Shown here piece by piece: positions 21,228 through 34,228 of a stretch of 64,000 nucleotides of DNA. The stretch is from assembly GCF_029852145.1 (NCBI RefSeq), contig NC_079974.1, forward strand, positions 7,796,348 to 7,860,347, given 5' to 3'. Positions within the stretch are counted from its first letter, which is position 1, and every line of letters begins with the position of its first letter. Made by a program: the position numbers and the translations under genes. Under the pieces are notes generated by a model, which did no database searches, had not been told where the DNA came from, and saw only the letters and a program-made list of their open reading frames with translations. Source of the DNA: Microplitis mediator (lineage: Eukaryota; Arthropoda; Insecta; Hymenoptera; Braconidae).

Positions 21228-23580
21228 CAAAGGGCATAGCCGGATTAATATAGGAATCCTGCCCCCATGGCTTTTTTGACTCAAACTTAGGGGGTCGATT
21301 TGGTGTCGAATGAAAATAATTCACCTCAATTTTTAGCTCTTTAACTCAAACGGTATTCGAGAATTTCAAAAAAACCTGTTTTTTCGAAATTATTTTTATT
21401 TCTATAGTAAAATTCGGAATTAATCAATGATGATTTTTTCCCTAATTCTTACGAATCCAAAACATGAAAAAATCATATGATCGTAATTCTCAAACGGAAA
21501 GCCGATTTTTAACGGAGAAAACGAAATTATAATCTTTTTGTTTTTAGCCTTTTTTAAATATGTACATTATTTATGTCACTCACCAAAATTCATCAGAAAA
21601 AGTCTTTCATACTCCTCTATACTTAGGAATTTTTTTGAATTTTTTGAATTGGTGGAACAATTCAAAAAAAATAAAAAACTCATTTTTTTCTTAAAATCTT
21701 GCGTTTTAAGAAACTTATATTTTTTTTTAGTACAAATAAATACGTAGCACATTTTTTTTTACCAAAAATATATCTTTGCAAAAGATAAACATAAAAAATC
21801 AGTAGCCTACAGTCATTATAAAGGTTATTAATGATTCAAAAGACACTTAAAGGTAATACTTATTAGGGTGTCCCAAAAAAAAACAAATATATATTTTTTT
21901 TCAACGTCTTATGAGCTCAAAAGTTACTTTATATTATAAAAAAAATCCTCAAAGAATTTCAGCCAGGTATCTTTACAATTGAGCTATCAAAAAGGGGGGT
22001 CCCTTTTCCAATTTAAAATACAAGCGAAAATTTTTCATTTTATTTTTTTGTTATTAAGACTATGAAAAAAAATTTTGTTTTCCATTTCCACCTGGTATAA
22101 TTCTATAGGGAATTAAATTCTCTACAAAAAGTGCTTATACATTATGTACGTTAAACAAACTGGGAAAAAGTTACGGGGCTTCAAAGATCAACTAAAAATT
22201 CAGTTTCATCAGTGTTAAATTATTTTTTATTATTTTTCATTTTTGTTCTATCAAAATTTTTTTTTCACATTTTGAGAAGCACGTTCTTGTAGGAAATTTA
22301 ATTTCCTACAAAAAATATCTAACATCTTATATACGTCGAGTGGATAAGAAAAAAGTTACAGGTCTTTAAATGTCAACGAAAAGTTAAGTTTCAAAAATAT
22401 TAAATTTTTGAACTTAACTGTCAACGAAAAAGTGAACTTTATTTTTCGTTGACATTTTAAGACCTGTAACTTTTTTCTTATCCACTTGACGTATATAAGA
22501 TGTTAGATATTTTGTGTAGGAAATTAAATTTCCTACAAGAACGTGCTTCTCAAAATGTGAAAAAAAAATTTTGATAGAACAAAAATGAAAAATAATAAAA
22601 AATAATTTAACACTGATAAAATTGAATTTTTAGTTGAACTTTGAAGCCCCGTAACTTTTCCCCAGTTTGTTCAACGTACATAATGTATAAGCACTTTTTG
22701 TAGAGAATTGAACTCCCTATAGAATTATACCAGGTGGAAATGGAAAAAAAAATTTTTTTCATAGTCTTAATAACAAAAAAATAAAATGAAAAATTTTCGC
22801 TTGTATTTTAAATTGGAAAAGGAACCCCCCTTTTTGATAGCCCAATTGTAAAGATATCTGGCTGAAATTCGGTGAGGATTTTTTTTATAATATAAAGTAA
22901 CTTTTGAGCTCATAAGACGTTGAAAAAAAATATATTTGTTTTTTTTTTGGGACACCCTAATAAGTATTGCCTTTAAGTGTCTTTTGAATCATTAATAACC
23001 CTTATAATGACTGTAGGCTACTGATTTTTTATGTTTATCTTTTGCAAAGATATATTTTTGGTAAAAAAAAATTTGCTACGTATTTATTTGTACTAAAAAA
23101 AATATAAGTTTGTTAAAACGCAAGATTTTAAGAAAAAATTGAGTTTTTAATTTTTTTTTAATTGTTCCACCAATTCAAAAAATTCAAAAAAATTCCTGAG
23201 TATAGAGGAGTATGAAAGACTTTTTCTGACGAATTCTGGTGAGTGACATATTTCAAAAAAGCTAAAAAAAAAAGATTATAATTTTCTTTTCTCCGTTAAA
23301 AATCGGCTTTCCGTTTGAGAATCACGGTCATATGATTTTTTCATGTTTTGGACTCGTAAGAATTAGGAAAAAAATCATCATTGATTAATTCCGAATTTTA
23401 CTATAGAAATAAAAATAATTTCGAAAAAACAGGTTTTTTTGAAATTCTTGAATACCGTTTGAGTTAAAGAGCTAAAAATTGAGGTGAATTATTTTCATTC
23501 GACACCAAATCGACCCCCTAAGTTTGAGTCAAAAAAGCCATGGGGGCAGAATTCCCATATTAATCCGGCTATGCCCTTTG
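21228..23580. mobile_element. 2.35-kb foldback element
   Basis: A palindrome of two arms of about 1.17 kb. Ends CAAAGGGCATAGCCGG and CCGGCTATGCCCTTTG. A nested boundary GGGTGTCCC...GGGACACCC lies at 21867-22960, and the centre is near 22405. Arms carry two tandem modules built on GTAGGAAATTTAATTTCCTA followed by an A-run and AAAAGTTAC. Short frames inside are not genes. A transcript through it would be a long double-stranded RNA. A single-arm copy lies at 31534-32736. Confidence 0.8.
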
Positions 23581-24600
23581 TTTATGACAAATTAGTAAGT
23601 TAATCAACAATGGAATTGTTGATAAAAAAAAAATTTTTTTTGTTGCTTTATAGAGGACTGTCAATTATGATTTTTAGATACAAAATAATTTCTTAACTAA
23701 TTATTTAAACAATGGAAATATTTAAAAAAGCGATTATAAACGAACAAAAATGGTTATTAAGGAAAAATGTTTTGTTAAAGATAATTTTATTTGCTTTATA
23801 ATGAATGAGTGAAAAAAAAATTTTTTTAAATATTGAAATAATCAATTTATTCATAAAAAATTTATTAACAAATGGTGGAAAAAATTTTTTTTACAATGCA
23901 ATAAATATTTTGTATCAATAAAAAAACGATAATATGATGATTAAGAAAAAAAAAATTTTTTTACCAACATTACTTGGATTTTTTGGTTTTTGTTCAAGTA
24001 GAAAAATTATTATAAATAAAGTATGAATATTTTTTAAACTTTTATGGCGTGATCTTGTTGAGTGTGTATGTAAGAAAGACTCCACAAAGCGAAAAATTTA
24101 TACGACAATTATTTTTCATTTATAATGAAGACGTAAGTTCGAAAAAATTTCGTTAGTTAACAATCGTTCAACTTGTTTAAAAATTAACTTCAAGTAAAAT
24201 TTCCATCGGGAAACAATTATTTAAAGTGTTCAAAATACACAATAATTTTTTCAAATGTAAAAAAAAATATTTAATACCTTAAATAAATTAATCAATGTGT
24301 CGTACTCGCTTTTGACGCCGCGCGCGCAACCTAAAAATGTCGCGCGGAGACCCATTTTCAGCGTTAAATTAAAATTATAAATAATGGAGATAGAAATTCG
24401 GGGAGGGGGAGTTTTTTATTGGAAATTTCCTCCTCTTTAAGAATCTTTTTGTTAGATTTCTTGAATATTAATAGTTTACGAAATATTGGCAAAAAACGAA
24501 ATGCCTTCTTTTTTTCATCTTTAATTGTTTATAACAATTTTTTGCCATTTTTGACATGCTAATACACACTTTTAGGACATTTTTCTAGGCGTTATTCTGG
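23581..24600. other. very AT-rich spacer
   Basis: Long A and T runs, no gene or TIR recognised. A small GC-rich patch (24306-24362) contains GCGCGCGC-type words. Confidence 0.4.
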
Positions 24601-24629
24601 ATCCAATGAGGTATCGCACCTAATTTTAA

Positions 24630-24985
24630 GGGATGTGGCTAAAGGTACGGCAGCTTGACGATACGGCTCCGTATATTTGCACATCCGTATAAATACAACT
24701 CCGTATAGTTACGGAGATGTACTAAAATGGCGCTGCGGGGCTCTGCGTCGTAGAGGTACGGACCTGCCGCAAGAAAACTTCTATCTACCGTCGCACAAAT
24801 ACCACTCTGTATTATTCCGGAGTTTTACAGATACGTATCCGATGGGTTTTGTACCGTAAGTGTATGGATCTGACGCAAGAAATGAAAATCTACTCGCCGT
24901 TTATAAACGGCGCGAAACCAAACGGCGCCGTACATGAACGGCATGAAACCAAAACTTCGAGGCCGTATATAAACGGCCCAATCCC
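24630..24985. promoter_or_regulatory. cluster of CCGTAT/AAACGG palindromes
   Basis: Many CCGTA and TACGG words, and between 24895 and 24980 a run of short palindromes including GCCGTTTATAAACGGC, ACGGCGCCGT and GGCCGTATATAAACGGCC. It lies upstream of the FAR1-like gene and might be the element's TIR or a binding-site cluster. Function unknown. Confidence 0.3.
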
Positions 24986-25376
24986 CTTTTTAGTTGTCGT
25001 TATTTTACGGCAATCTGTACTTTGTCAAATATATCCAATTCTTATCTGTGGAATAAACATCGTGCCCCCTCTTTTTTCATGAGCCCGTCGATGCTCATTT
25101 GTTTTTCCCCTGAGTGTAGTGTCGAGTATTCTTGAGCACTTGAGCAGAGAATTCGATTACATGCATCTACTGGACAGCGTTATAATAAAGATATTATCAA
25201 GGTAATCAGTTATTACCTTACATTATTAATTTAATCATTGAGAATAAATTGGAAAATTTTTATTTTGACAATGTATTTACTAAGAAATAAATTTTTTTTT
25301 CGCACAGATGAGCTCATTGCTTAAGAAGCGTTTTTACTTAAGAGCAGAATTCAAGAAGGCTCTCGAGCAATACTAA

Positions 25377-26161
25377 ATGGAGACTGGTAGGAAGTTCGTA
25401 CTATTCACAAATTACATCGATAAGAGAAATCTTAAGAAAGAAATTGCTAATCCTAATTTGGAAATTGACTATTGTTGGGGAAGGTGTATTCATTACGGTA
25501 AACCAAAAGAGTACAAAAAACTCGTTCGAAAGTGAGTAACCCGTTTAAAAGCATTCACACACACGCGCGTGGCCCCACATGTGTGTGTGTGTAAATATTT
25601 TTAATCTTCGTCAGTAATATTTAATTGTAAATTATACATCCAATTTATTATTACAGTCCTGTCAAAAAGACCGACTGCAAGGCATTCTTGCGAATGCACA
25701 TAGTCGACAATGAAGCGCTGGAAGTTTACAAGTGGAGCGACAAACATAATTGTGAAAATGAATCAGCGCAAGATTCAGCGTCTTCACCAGAACCCTCTCC
25801 ACCTAAAAAACGTGCGGCCCTGATGCCCATTAATTCTCAGTCTTCTTCTTCATCTTCTTCATTGACAGTTCTTTCACGATCACCGGTCAACGACAATCCC
25901 GAACATTCATCGGACGAAAATTCTCCATTCGAATCACCATCATTTTCACCACTCTTATCACCGATAAAAAAACAGCGCAATCTGATTCCACTTAATTTGG
26001 ACAGGACTTACGTGGTTTCAGAAGACAGTGATTTAGCATCGGACGAAAACGTTTCGGTAATATTATCTGTCAATGAAGAGGGTAAACAAGAGTTTATTCG
26101 AATTGTGGAGAATAATCAACTAGTCACATCTACACCTGACACATCTACTACTGATGGCTAA
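25377..26161 (+). CDS. FAR1/FLYWCH-like zinc-finger protein, two exons
   Basis: Exon 1 is 25377-25531 (donor GTGAGT), exon 2 is 25657-26161 (acceptor TTATTATTACAG). Together they make a continuous 219-aa frame. The N-terminal 75 residues show a WRKY/GCM1-superfamily zinc cluster as in FAR1 and FLYWCH domains of Mutator-like transposases: CWGRC, then KKTDCKAFLRM, then a terminal HNCE in place of the usual HNH. The C-terminal half is Ser/Pro-rich and acidic with a KKRAA basic patch and no fold I recognise. An in-frame TAA sits immediately before the ATG, and a second exon-like frame with its own ATG and acceptor starts at 25308 upstream, so the true N-terminus may have been longer. It faces the MULE transposase pseudogene, probably as the accessory gene of the same element. 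A host transcription factor is the alternative. Confidence 0.6.
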
Positions 26162-26283
26162 GGAGAACAGAAATAAGGTTATTCACACGCAAAAAGTCGC
26201 TATTAAATTCACGCTGCCTGAACTTGATGCTCTTACATTCGTACAGCATGGGTTTAACACACATCTTTTTTGCGTGCCTTATC

Positions 26284-26399
26284 CACAAATTCCCATAGAA
26301 TCCACTCAAATGCGACGAAAACCGCATAAAAACCATTACAGTCTATAGGATTCTATGCGGTTTTTGTCGCATTTGAGTGGATCCTATGGGAATTTTTGG
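26284..26399. repeat. short hairpin repeat
   Basis: Arms of about 45 bases (CCATAGAATCCACTCAAATG / CATTTGAGTGGATCCTATGG) around a loop of about 25 bases. It starts about 120 bases after the FAR1-like stop codon and could be a MITE remnant or a 3'-end hairpin. Confidence 0.6.
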
Positions 26400-26623
26400 A
26401 AAGAGTGAATAGCAACTTTTAAAAAACATAATACGCACATTCACACATTCAAATTCAGTCACACATAGGCTTATAACTTCAAGTATTCACCCCGTCTATA
26501 ACTATATATTACTGCAAGTCGGGCCTATACTGTATATTACGCTCAGTTCTTCTAAAAAATGAAGAGTTCTCAACATCATCAAGCCATATTGATTAAATTC
26601 AGAAAGACAACGTAACAATAAAT

Positions 26624-26872
26624 ATGGGTAAAGTAATAACATACAAAGATTTAGCTGCTGGGAAGGCTAAAAAATTAAGAAAGAGCAACTGATGCTTCCA
26701 TTGTCGTATGGAAGTTCGTTGACTTGAGTTTAATACCTGTTGTAGAGAAGTTTTTTACTGTCTTTATCGGTACAGTGATAAGCATAATTACACATTTGAT
26801 TATAAAACGGCTTGCGAAGATATCCAGAGTCGAAATCCAGTAATTTTAGTACAACAGTACAAAAAATTGTAA
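26624..26872 (+). pseudogene. AN1 zinc-finger (ZFAND5/6-like) pseudogene
   Basis: An 83-codon frame with two internal TGA stops (the first at 26690-26692). After the first stop it reads CFHCRMEV, then FYCLYRYSDKHNYTFDY and a tail NPVILVQQYKKL. This is the AN1 finger and C-terminus of A20/AN1 proteins, which normally act in ubiquitin signalling and stress responses. The usual zinc ligands His and Cys of HRYSDKHNC are both Tyr here, and the upstream A20 finger is absent. It is intron-less, so a retrocopied or element-captured fragment is likely. The lost ligands and stops make function improbable. Confidence 0.7.
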
Positions 26873-27371
26873 TTTTTATAATTTATAATTATAAAATTAT
26901 TATTAATATAAAAAGTTTTGTTGATTTTCTATAAATTTAACGTGCTATTAACATAATTAGTAAATTACCTTTTAGTGTTTAAATAGTTATTGCAATAGTA
27001 TAAAATAAGTTTAATATGATAAAAATTTTCAAGTTAACAAAACATTGATGTCTGGTGATTGTAAGTTATATTATAATAAAATCATTAGATGAGAATAATA
27101 TGTACTACGTAAATTATACTAATTTTTCTTTTATATTTTCTGTTAAGTAATGTTAGTATGTTAAAGTACAACAATTATAAATGTGGTATTAGTTTGATAG
27201 ATATTTATTTTTAAATAAAAATAAAAAACATTTTTAGTGAACTATGAAAAAATTATTTGGATTTTTATTTATATATTTTTTTATAGAAAAAAAAAGAAAG
27301 CATCTCTTTTAGCTAGATAACTTTTATGCATTTAAACTATAATATAATCAATTATTAATCACTTGACGTTT
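26873..27371. other. AT-rich spacer between convergent genes
   Basis: No gene. It is the shared 3' region of the + strand genes and the minus-strand transposase pseudogene. Confidence 0.4.
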
Positions 27372-28466
27372 TCATTTATTTTGTGAAGATTTTACGTCAC
27401 ATTTGGTACAAAACCAGGCTTGTTGAGGTTTTCTTTTTATTGATGCACATTCATAATGATAATTTTTCAAACAATTATCACAGTAAATCACTCTCATATT
27501 AACGTTTATGAGTAAAGCTCCACCACAAATTTGACATTGACTCGTTTTACAATTTTTTTCAATATCTATTGCTAGTTTTAGTATTTGAAAACTTTCTTCT
27601 TCAAAATAATTTTTCACAATATCTAAATTTACATGTTTACTTATAAGAGAATCTAGAAGTTGTTCAGACTTGCGAACTTCAGAAATATCCTCGGATTTGA
27701 TAATGTATTCATTCTTTAATACAGAGTTAACGATTGTTCGAGGTAATTTTAACCAGTTCAATATATCAGTAGCTTGAAGATAATTATTTTTTTTTGCAAA
27801 TAGAGTTAGCTTATAGCTAACTTTTGGGAGACCTATGACAGTTAACGACGCTTCTTTCGGACGACCACGAGTGCTTACTTTCACAGGTGTATTTATTTCG
27901 GTGACTTTGCAAACAGGATCTAGCTCAATTCATTGTTTCGACTCATTAATACTTTTTTCTACAGAACCTACTGATGTATTGCTTTTCTTACAAGTAACAG
28001 CTATTTCGATGAGTTTCCTCCAATAACAATCTATTATTTTTAATGTACACCGTAATGATTTCGTATTGAAAAGATGTGACGACATGGTAAAGATGATGAC
28101 AACCCATAAGGACATTCACAACTTTTATACGTAATGGTTATTTTGAGAGATTGACATTTCATAAAATAGTTTTTATTGATGATATTTTTGTTGATTTCAT
28201 TTTTAATATTATTATTATTATTTCAAAAAGTAATATGCTCGTGATGATCAAGCTCAACTTTTACATACTTAAAAGCTGTTCGAGTTAAATAATTGGAATA
28301 TTCTTTTTCCTTATCAGTACAGTTACTTAGATAAAGTTGTTTTTTAATAAAATTGAAGCTTTAAAATCATTTTCCCGATTATAACTAGATATCCATTGGA
28401 AAAAACTCACTATGAAACTACTTAAATAATTATTTCGACCTATCATATCTTTTATTTTACCATTAA
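27372..28466 (-). pseudogene. MULE transposase pseudogene, C-terminal part (SWIM + PHD)
   Basis: Read from 28466 downward, it continues the transposase core with YLSSFIVSFFQWISSYN. It then shows a SWIM zinc finger (CECPYGLSSSLPCRHIF, CxCx(n)CxH) at about 28070-28120 and, after stops and frame changes, an open 170-residue frame (27372-27884). That frame begins with a GRPKEASLTVIGLPK motif and ends in a PHD-type C4HC3 finger (CQIC, CDNC, HYEC, FCTKC). The order core-SWIM-GRPK motif is that of animal Mutator-like transposases; the PHD tail is less usual. Several stops and frameshifts make it inactive. The rest of the gene lies beyond an 8.9-kb insertion, at 37337-37768. Confidence 0.75.
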
Positions 28467-28956
28467 GGGAACATCCATAAATTACGTAATACATTTTAAG
28501 GGGGGGGGGTTAAATTTGTTATGCATTGTTACGTTGAGGGGGGGGGGTCTCAATATAACATATGTTACGTAACAAAAATTTAATTAGATTGCTTAGATTA
28601 AAAATTGAAAAAAAATTTCTAATCATACTTTTATAATTATATTTAATTATTAAGATATCATTCGATAAATATCCGACCTAGCAGTCAAATTTACGATCTT
28701 TATTGTCCATCCATTGTTCAAGAAATACAAAATAGAACATGTTCATTTTGTAAATTATATTTTGCATAAAAAAAAAAAATTTGCAAACACATCAAAAAGT
28801 GCTGCATCCTACAATACCACTTGATTAAGCTAGAGTCCGTTCTTATTATAAGACTATCAACAGACGTGAAAAAGAAGCAAGTATTTAAATCGGGTTTACT
28901 TTTAAACAAACAGAAAACACTAAAACTAACAATATAACTTTATTTTATATTCTTAG

Positions 28957-29050
28957 GTTCTATGTGTGATTAATAATAATGAATTTGATGACGTGGAATG
29001 GATAGATGTTAATGCTATAGAGGAAGACGTGTCGTCTTCCCGACACCACT
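28957..29050 (+). other. exon-like fragment
   Basis: Preceded by an acceptor-like TTATATTCTTAG, this fragment is open and reads NNNEFDDVEWIDVNAIEEDV before a MITE cuts it. Acidic and unrecognised. It may be a captured gene piece. Confidence 0.25.
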
Positions 29051-29610
29051 TCCCGTGTAAAAAAAATTCGTTCCAAAAAGATTCCAAAAAAGTTCCGCAC
29101 GTAGAGCTTCTAAAAGTGAGACAGATTAGAACTTCGAATGGAACTTTTTTGGAACGTTAGTAATTTTGATAGTAAAAAAAAGTTTTTATGAGCAAATTTA
29201 GAGTAAAAAAAAGACGTTTTTGGAACTTTTTTGGAAGTTATCATGGACTTTTTTTTTGTTCTATTAAAAATTCAAAAGTAGATTTTTGAACTATTTTGGC
29301 ATGTTTCTAGAATGTCTTTAGTCTTCAAAAGATGCAAAAGTAGTAAATTTGGGAAGTTTTTGGAACGCCTTTTTTAGTCCATAAAAAAGTCAAAAGTGGT
29401 GAATCTGGAGCTTATTTGGAAAGTCCATATAAAATTTCGAAAACACCCTTTTTTGACTCTAAATTTGCTCATAAAAACTTTTTTTTTACTATCAAAATTA
29501 CTAATATTCCAAAAAAGTTTCATTCAAAGTTCTAATCTGACTCATGTTTAGAAGTTCCACATGCGGAACTTTTTTGGAATCTTTTTGGAACGAATTTTTT
29601 TTACACGGGA
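29051..29610. mobile_element. hairpin MITE
   Basis: Ends TCCCGTGTAAAAAAAATTCG and its exact complement; GTTCCAAAAAGATTCC follows in both arms. Arms of about 180 bases with imperfect pairing between. No target duplication recognised. Confidence 0.7.
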
Positions 29611-29638
29611 TTTATAAATTAAGAATTCTTGAATTAGA

Positions 29639-31263
29639 TGTTACGTTCCCGTAATATTTTATTGATTAAACTAAATTAATTATTTTTCATAAATTAATTT
29701 AATTCGATGTAACGGAAATCAGTTACGATAAGAGAATCGCCGTGGCTTGCGGGCAGTCAAAACAGATGACGATGCATGAGACCCGGGCCACGACTGTTTC
29801 GTCGCACTCTTTATTCATATACTTTATATTATAGACATTATTCGTATATTAATTCATTACATATTTTTATTTTTATCCTTACAAACCAAAATTTATTAGC
29901 CTAACAAAAATTATATTTTACTGCTCTGGGAAATATTTTAATCCTCTTAAGTTATATTTTACTACGTTTCCATTTTTTCGTCAAACTTTAAATTGTCCTA
30001 TTTTAAGAAACTGATTGTAAATATATTTTAAGCCGATTTTTTTATATTACTAAGGACACTTGGGAATTTCCCAGCACTTAGTCTTGTTCCCAGACCTTAA
30101 CATCCCGACATTTACAATTTTTAAAGTATTGTTTAAACATCTGCTTCATAAAAAATAGCCGTTGTACAGTTAAATTTTTATAATATTGCAATCCTCTTCC
30201 TTTCCAAAAAAAAGGTTCTCCTTACGGTCAAAATATTATGGCTTTAATCCCTTAAGCCCCTCATAAATCATAACTCCCGTTTCCTTAAGTGTCCGCATTG
30301 CTCACCTCTGACCTCCCTACCCAAGCTCCGTCGGTCCCAGTTAAGTGCCCACCTACAAACCTAGCTAATTACCAATAGCAAGACCCATTATCCCTCTTTC
30401 CACATTTTTGCCCGCAACTGCCCAATAATTTCCTCGCATTTTTCCTTGGTCCTTTTCCGTCACTAAAATAACTCCGCCTCCGAAAAACTTCAATTATTTT
30501 TAAGCATACTTTTTGTAATCAGTAGCTCACCAGACTTGTAAAGAGCAGCAAGCTCAGAATAAATAAAACACCATAAGATTATTGTATCTTGCATTTCTCA
30601 TTTCAAGAATCAACGCACACTATTTTATTTTAAATATTGCTCATTGCAAGTTCATTATTTAATTATTCAAATTACTGCGGTAAACTAATCGTGGTACAAA
30701 ACAACGACGATTCTCTCACAGAGAACCTGAGATGCAGCGTCAACATTTTGTCAACTCTGTTGACTTTATTATATTTTTTAATGACTAAATAGTCAGTCTT
30801 GGGAGAGAGCTCATAGAGCTCGAACCTCGGCTTCATAAGTAATTAATAAACTACAATTAATCCTGAATTAATTCAACCTTATTTTGGGGTGCAAATTGGC
30901 ACCCCAATATTTTCACCTACACCATGACCTACCCTATGACCTATCCATTCACCTGCTGCTATAATTAATAAAATGGAGACCGGATCGGAAAATACATTTT
31001 AAATCACGAGAATTAAATAAATAAATAATTACAATAAAATAATAGAGGACCAGGGCCCACCGGGGGTCTATCGATACTCCAATGAGGCCAAACCTGAATA
31101 AAATTTAATAGTTAAAAATTATTTTAATTTTTAATCAGTTTGGGGTAATTCTCAAAACGTAACAGTGGTGCAGTGACCAGGATCAGTGACCATTGTTTAT
31201 AGACAATACAAATAATTAATAAATAATACAAAATTAATATTGGGAATTATTCAAAACGTAACA
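29639..31263 (+). repeat. 5' LTR
   Basis: TGTTACGTTCCCG to AAAACGTAACA. The phrase AACGTAACAGTGGTGC(A/T)GTGACC occurs at 31157 and again across the LTR end at 31256, so a PBS-like sequence sits both inside and just after the LTR. This suggests an LTR extended by duplication. Confidence 0.75.
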
Positions 31264-31533
31264 GTGGTGCTGTGACCAGGATGGTCTTAGATTATTCATG
31301 ATTATTAAAATTGAAAACTTTGTGACCAGCGATGATCAACGATGATAAGTGAAAGTTAATTTTTCAATTACAATTTTCGCAAAGGAACAATTACGACTAT
31401 TTATGAACTTAATAATTTTAAATTTTGATGAGGTGAATTAAAACTTCTATTTAAATTCATTCATAAAACTAAAACTATTCGTGAAATGACATTTATTAGC
31501 AAAAATGAATTAATATTAAAAGTTCATGAAAAA

Positions 31534-32736
31534 AATAAAGTTCACTTTTTCGTTGACAGTTAAGTTCAAAAATTTAATATTTTTTAAACTTAACTTTTCG
31601 TTGACATTTAAAGACCTGTAACTTTTTTCTTATCCACTTGACGTATATAAGATGTTAGATATTTTTTGTAGGAAATTAAATTTCCTACAAGAACGAGCTT
31701 CTCAAAATGTGAAAAAAAAATTTTGATAGAACAAAAATGAAAAATAATAAAAAATAATTTAACACTGATGAAACTGAATTTTTAGTTGATCTTTGAAGCC
31801 CCGTAACTTTTTCCCAGTTTGTTCAACGTACATAATGTATAAGCACTTTTTGTAGAGAATTTAATTCCCTATAAAATTATACCAGGTGGAATTGAAAAAA
31901 AAAATTTTTTTCATACTCTTAATAACAAAAAACTGAAATGAAAAATTTTCGCGTGTATTTTAAATTGGAAAAGGGACCCCCCCTTTTTGATAGCTCAATT
32001 GTAAAAATACCTGGCTGAAATTTGGTGAGGATTTTTTTTATAATATAAAGGAACTTTTGAGCTCATAAGACGTTGAAAAAAAATATATATTTGTTTTTTT
32101 TTTGTGACACCCTAATAAGTATTACCTTTAAGTGTCTTTTGAATCATTAATAACCCTTATAATGACTGTAAGCTACTGATTTTTTATGTTTATCTTTTGC
32201 AAAGATATATTTTTGGTAAAAAAAAATTTGCTACGTATTTATTTGTACGACAAAAAAAATATAAGTTTGTTAAAACGCAAGATTTTAAGAAAAAATTGAG
32301 TTTTTAATTTTTTTTGAATTGTTCCACCAATTCGAAAAATTCAAAAAAATTCCTGAGTATAGAGGAGTATGAAAGACTTTTTCTGACGAATTCTGGTGAG
32401 TGACATATTTCAAAAAGGCTAAAAAAAAAAGATTATAATTTTCTTTTCTCCGTTAAAAATCGGCTTTCCGTTTGAGAATCACGGTCATATGATTTTTTCA
32501 TGTTTTGGACTCGTAAGAATTAGGAAAAAATCATCATTGATTAATTCCGAGTTTTACTATAAAAATAAAAATAATTTCGAAAAAACAGGTTTTTTTGAAA
32601 TTCTCGAATACCGTTCGAGTTAAAGAGCTAAAAATTGAGGTGAATTATTTTCATTCGACACCAAATCGATCCCCTAAGTTTGAGTCAAAAAAGCCATGGG
32701 GGCAGAATTCTCATATTAATCCGGCTATGCCCTTTG
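31534..32736. mobile_element. single-arm copy of the 21228 foldback family
   Basis: It matches the right half of 21228-23580, from the centre outward to CCGGCTATGCCCTTTG, at high identity. The left arm is missing. Confidence 0.8.
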
Positions 32737-34228
32737 TAAACCTGTGGTTAAACGTGAATTAAAAAAATATTATGAGACGTCACATGTACTTTTGACTTTA
32801 AACTTTTATTAGTTTATTAGTGAATCTCAACTAGGTAATTTATATTACAAATGTAATAAAACTGTGTAGATAAGTGGGACAATTACTGAATATTAATACT
32901 ATTATTAGATATCTATTAGTGAATTTGAATCATTAGTATATTCAGATCGAATATTATGCAATGCAGTGATGATTCGAATACTATTCAGTGCAGTGATAAT
33001 TTTAAAATTTCTTTTGGATCAAACATACCATTGGAATCTCACCAAAAGTAAGATTATTCTTATTAAGAATACGTGTTAATTCACACATTAGTGACTGATT
33101 GCCGTCGGAAGATGTAAGGGCACGCAGAAGCCAATATTGTTATCCAATATGCTTAACGATTCAATTTTGGAATACATTACTCAAGTTATTACAAGTGAAA
33201 ATATTTTAAAAGTGTTACTACGGAATTTAAACTAATTTATCGCGAGTTTATATTAATATCTGCGCGATATTATTAAATTTTAAATTTTATATGTGGAAAA
33301 TATTTGTTATTATTCTAGAACTGACTATTTAACCGCTGGAAAAATCACTATATAAATATTATAATTGAATGTACTTCAAAATAATGATTTGAAAATTAAA
33401 AATGTTGCTACGGACTCTAAACAATTATTTGCGAGTATTGTGCGGAAACATTTGTTTATTTTATTGAAGTCATTAACTATTTTGTGACTGTTAGACGAAT
33501 TACAAAGAACATTATAGTTTTAAATGATAATTCTAATTTTAGAATTTTATTATTTTGTTTAAATTAATATTAAAAAATTCATTATTTTTATATTTGAAAA
33601 TTAAAAATGTTGCTATGGATATTTTTATTTTACATCGTGAATGTATTTTGTATTTGTATGTAATAGCATGGCATATAATAATTATTATTATAAAATTTTT
33701 CTATATTGTATAAATGTCACTACGAAAAATTCAAAAGTGTTTCATGAGCAATTTGGCTATTGTTATTTAATACTATAAAATAATTTCTAAACAATACCAT
33801 GTGGATTTAGTGGGCTAATGTTTGAATTATGTTTTTTCCTGTGTCATTTTTAGTTTCTTTGGGGATCGGTCGAGATTCTCGTCGCTGATTTAGCGAAGAG
33901 TATGTCCCGATATTCTGTAAAACCACGACGTAGTCGTTATATCACGATCAGGTCTCAAAGCTGATCCCAAGTAATTGCTTAAACATAATTGAAATATTTA
34001 CTGACCACCGGTTATCAATGAAAAAAAAAAGTTTCAGTAATGACTCATGATAACACTTTGTTATAATATTTATCGAATTTAAATTTTAAAATCTCGAGCC
34101 GTATTTAGGCTCACGCGAATTAAATATATGACTATTGATTGCTTCAATTGTTGCATTTTAAATATAATGATTGCATTAATAATTATGCTCATAATAATGG
34201 ACATTGGAATATATTGTAAATATTCGCA
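32737..34228. other. AT-rich leader of the retroelement
   Basis: No coding frame. Words AAAATGTTGCTACGGA recur three times (near 33205, 33400 and 33605), a degenerate tandem repetition. Confidence 0.4.
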
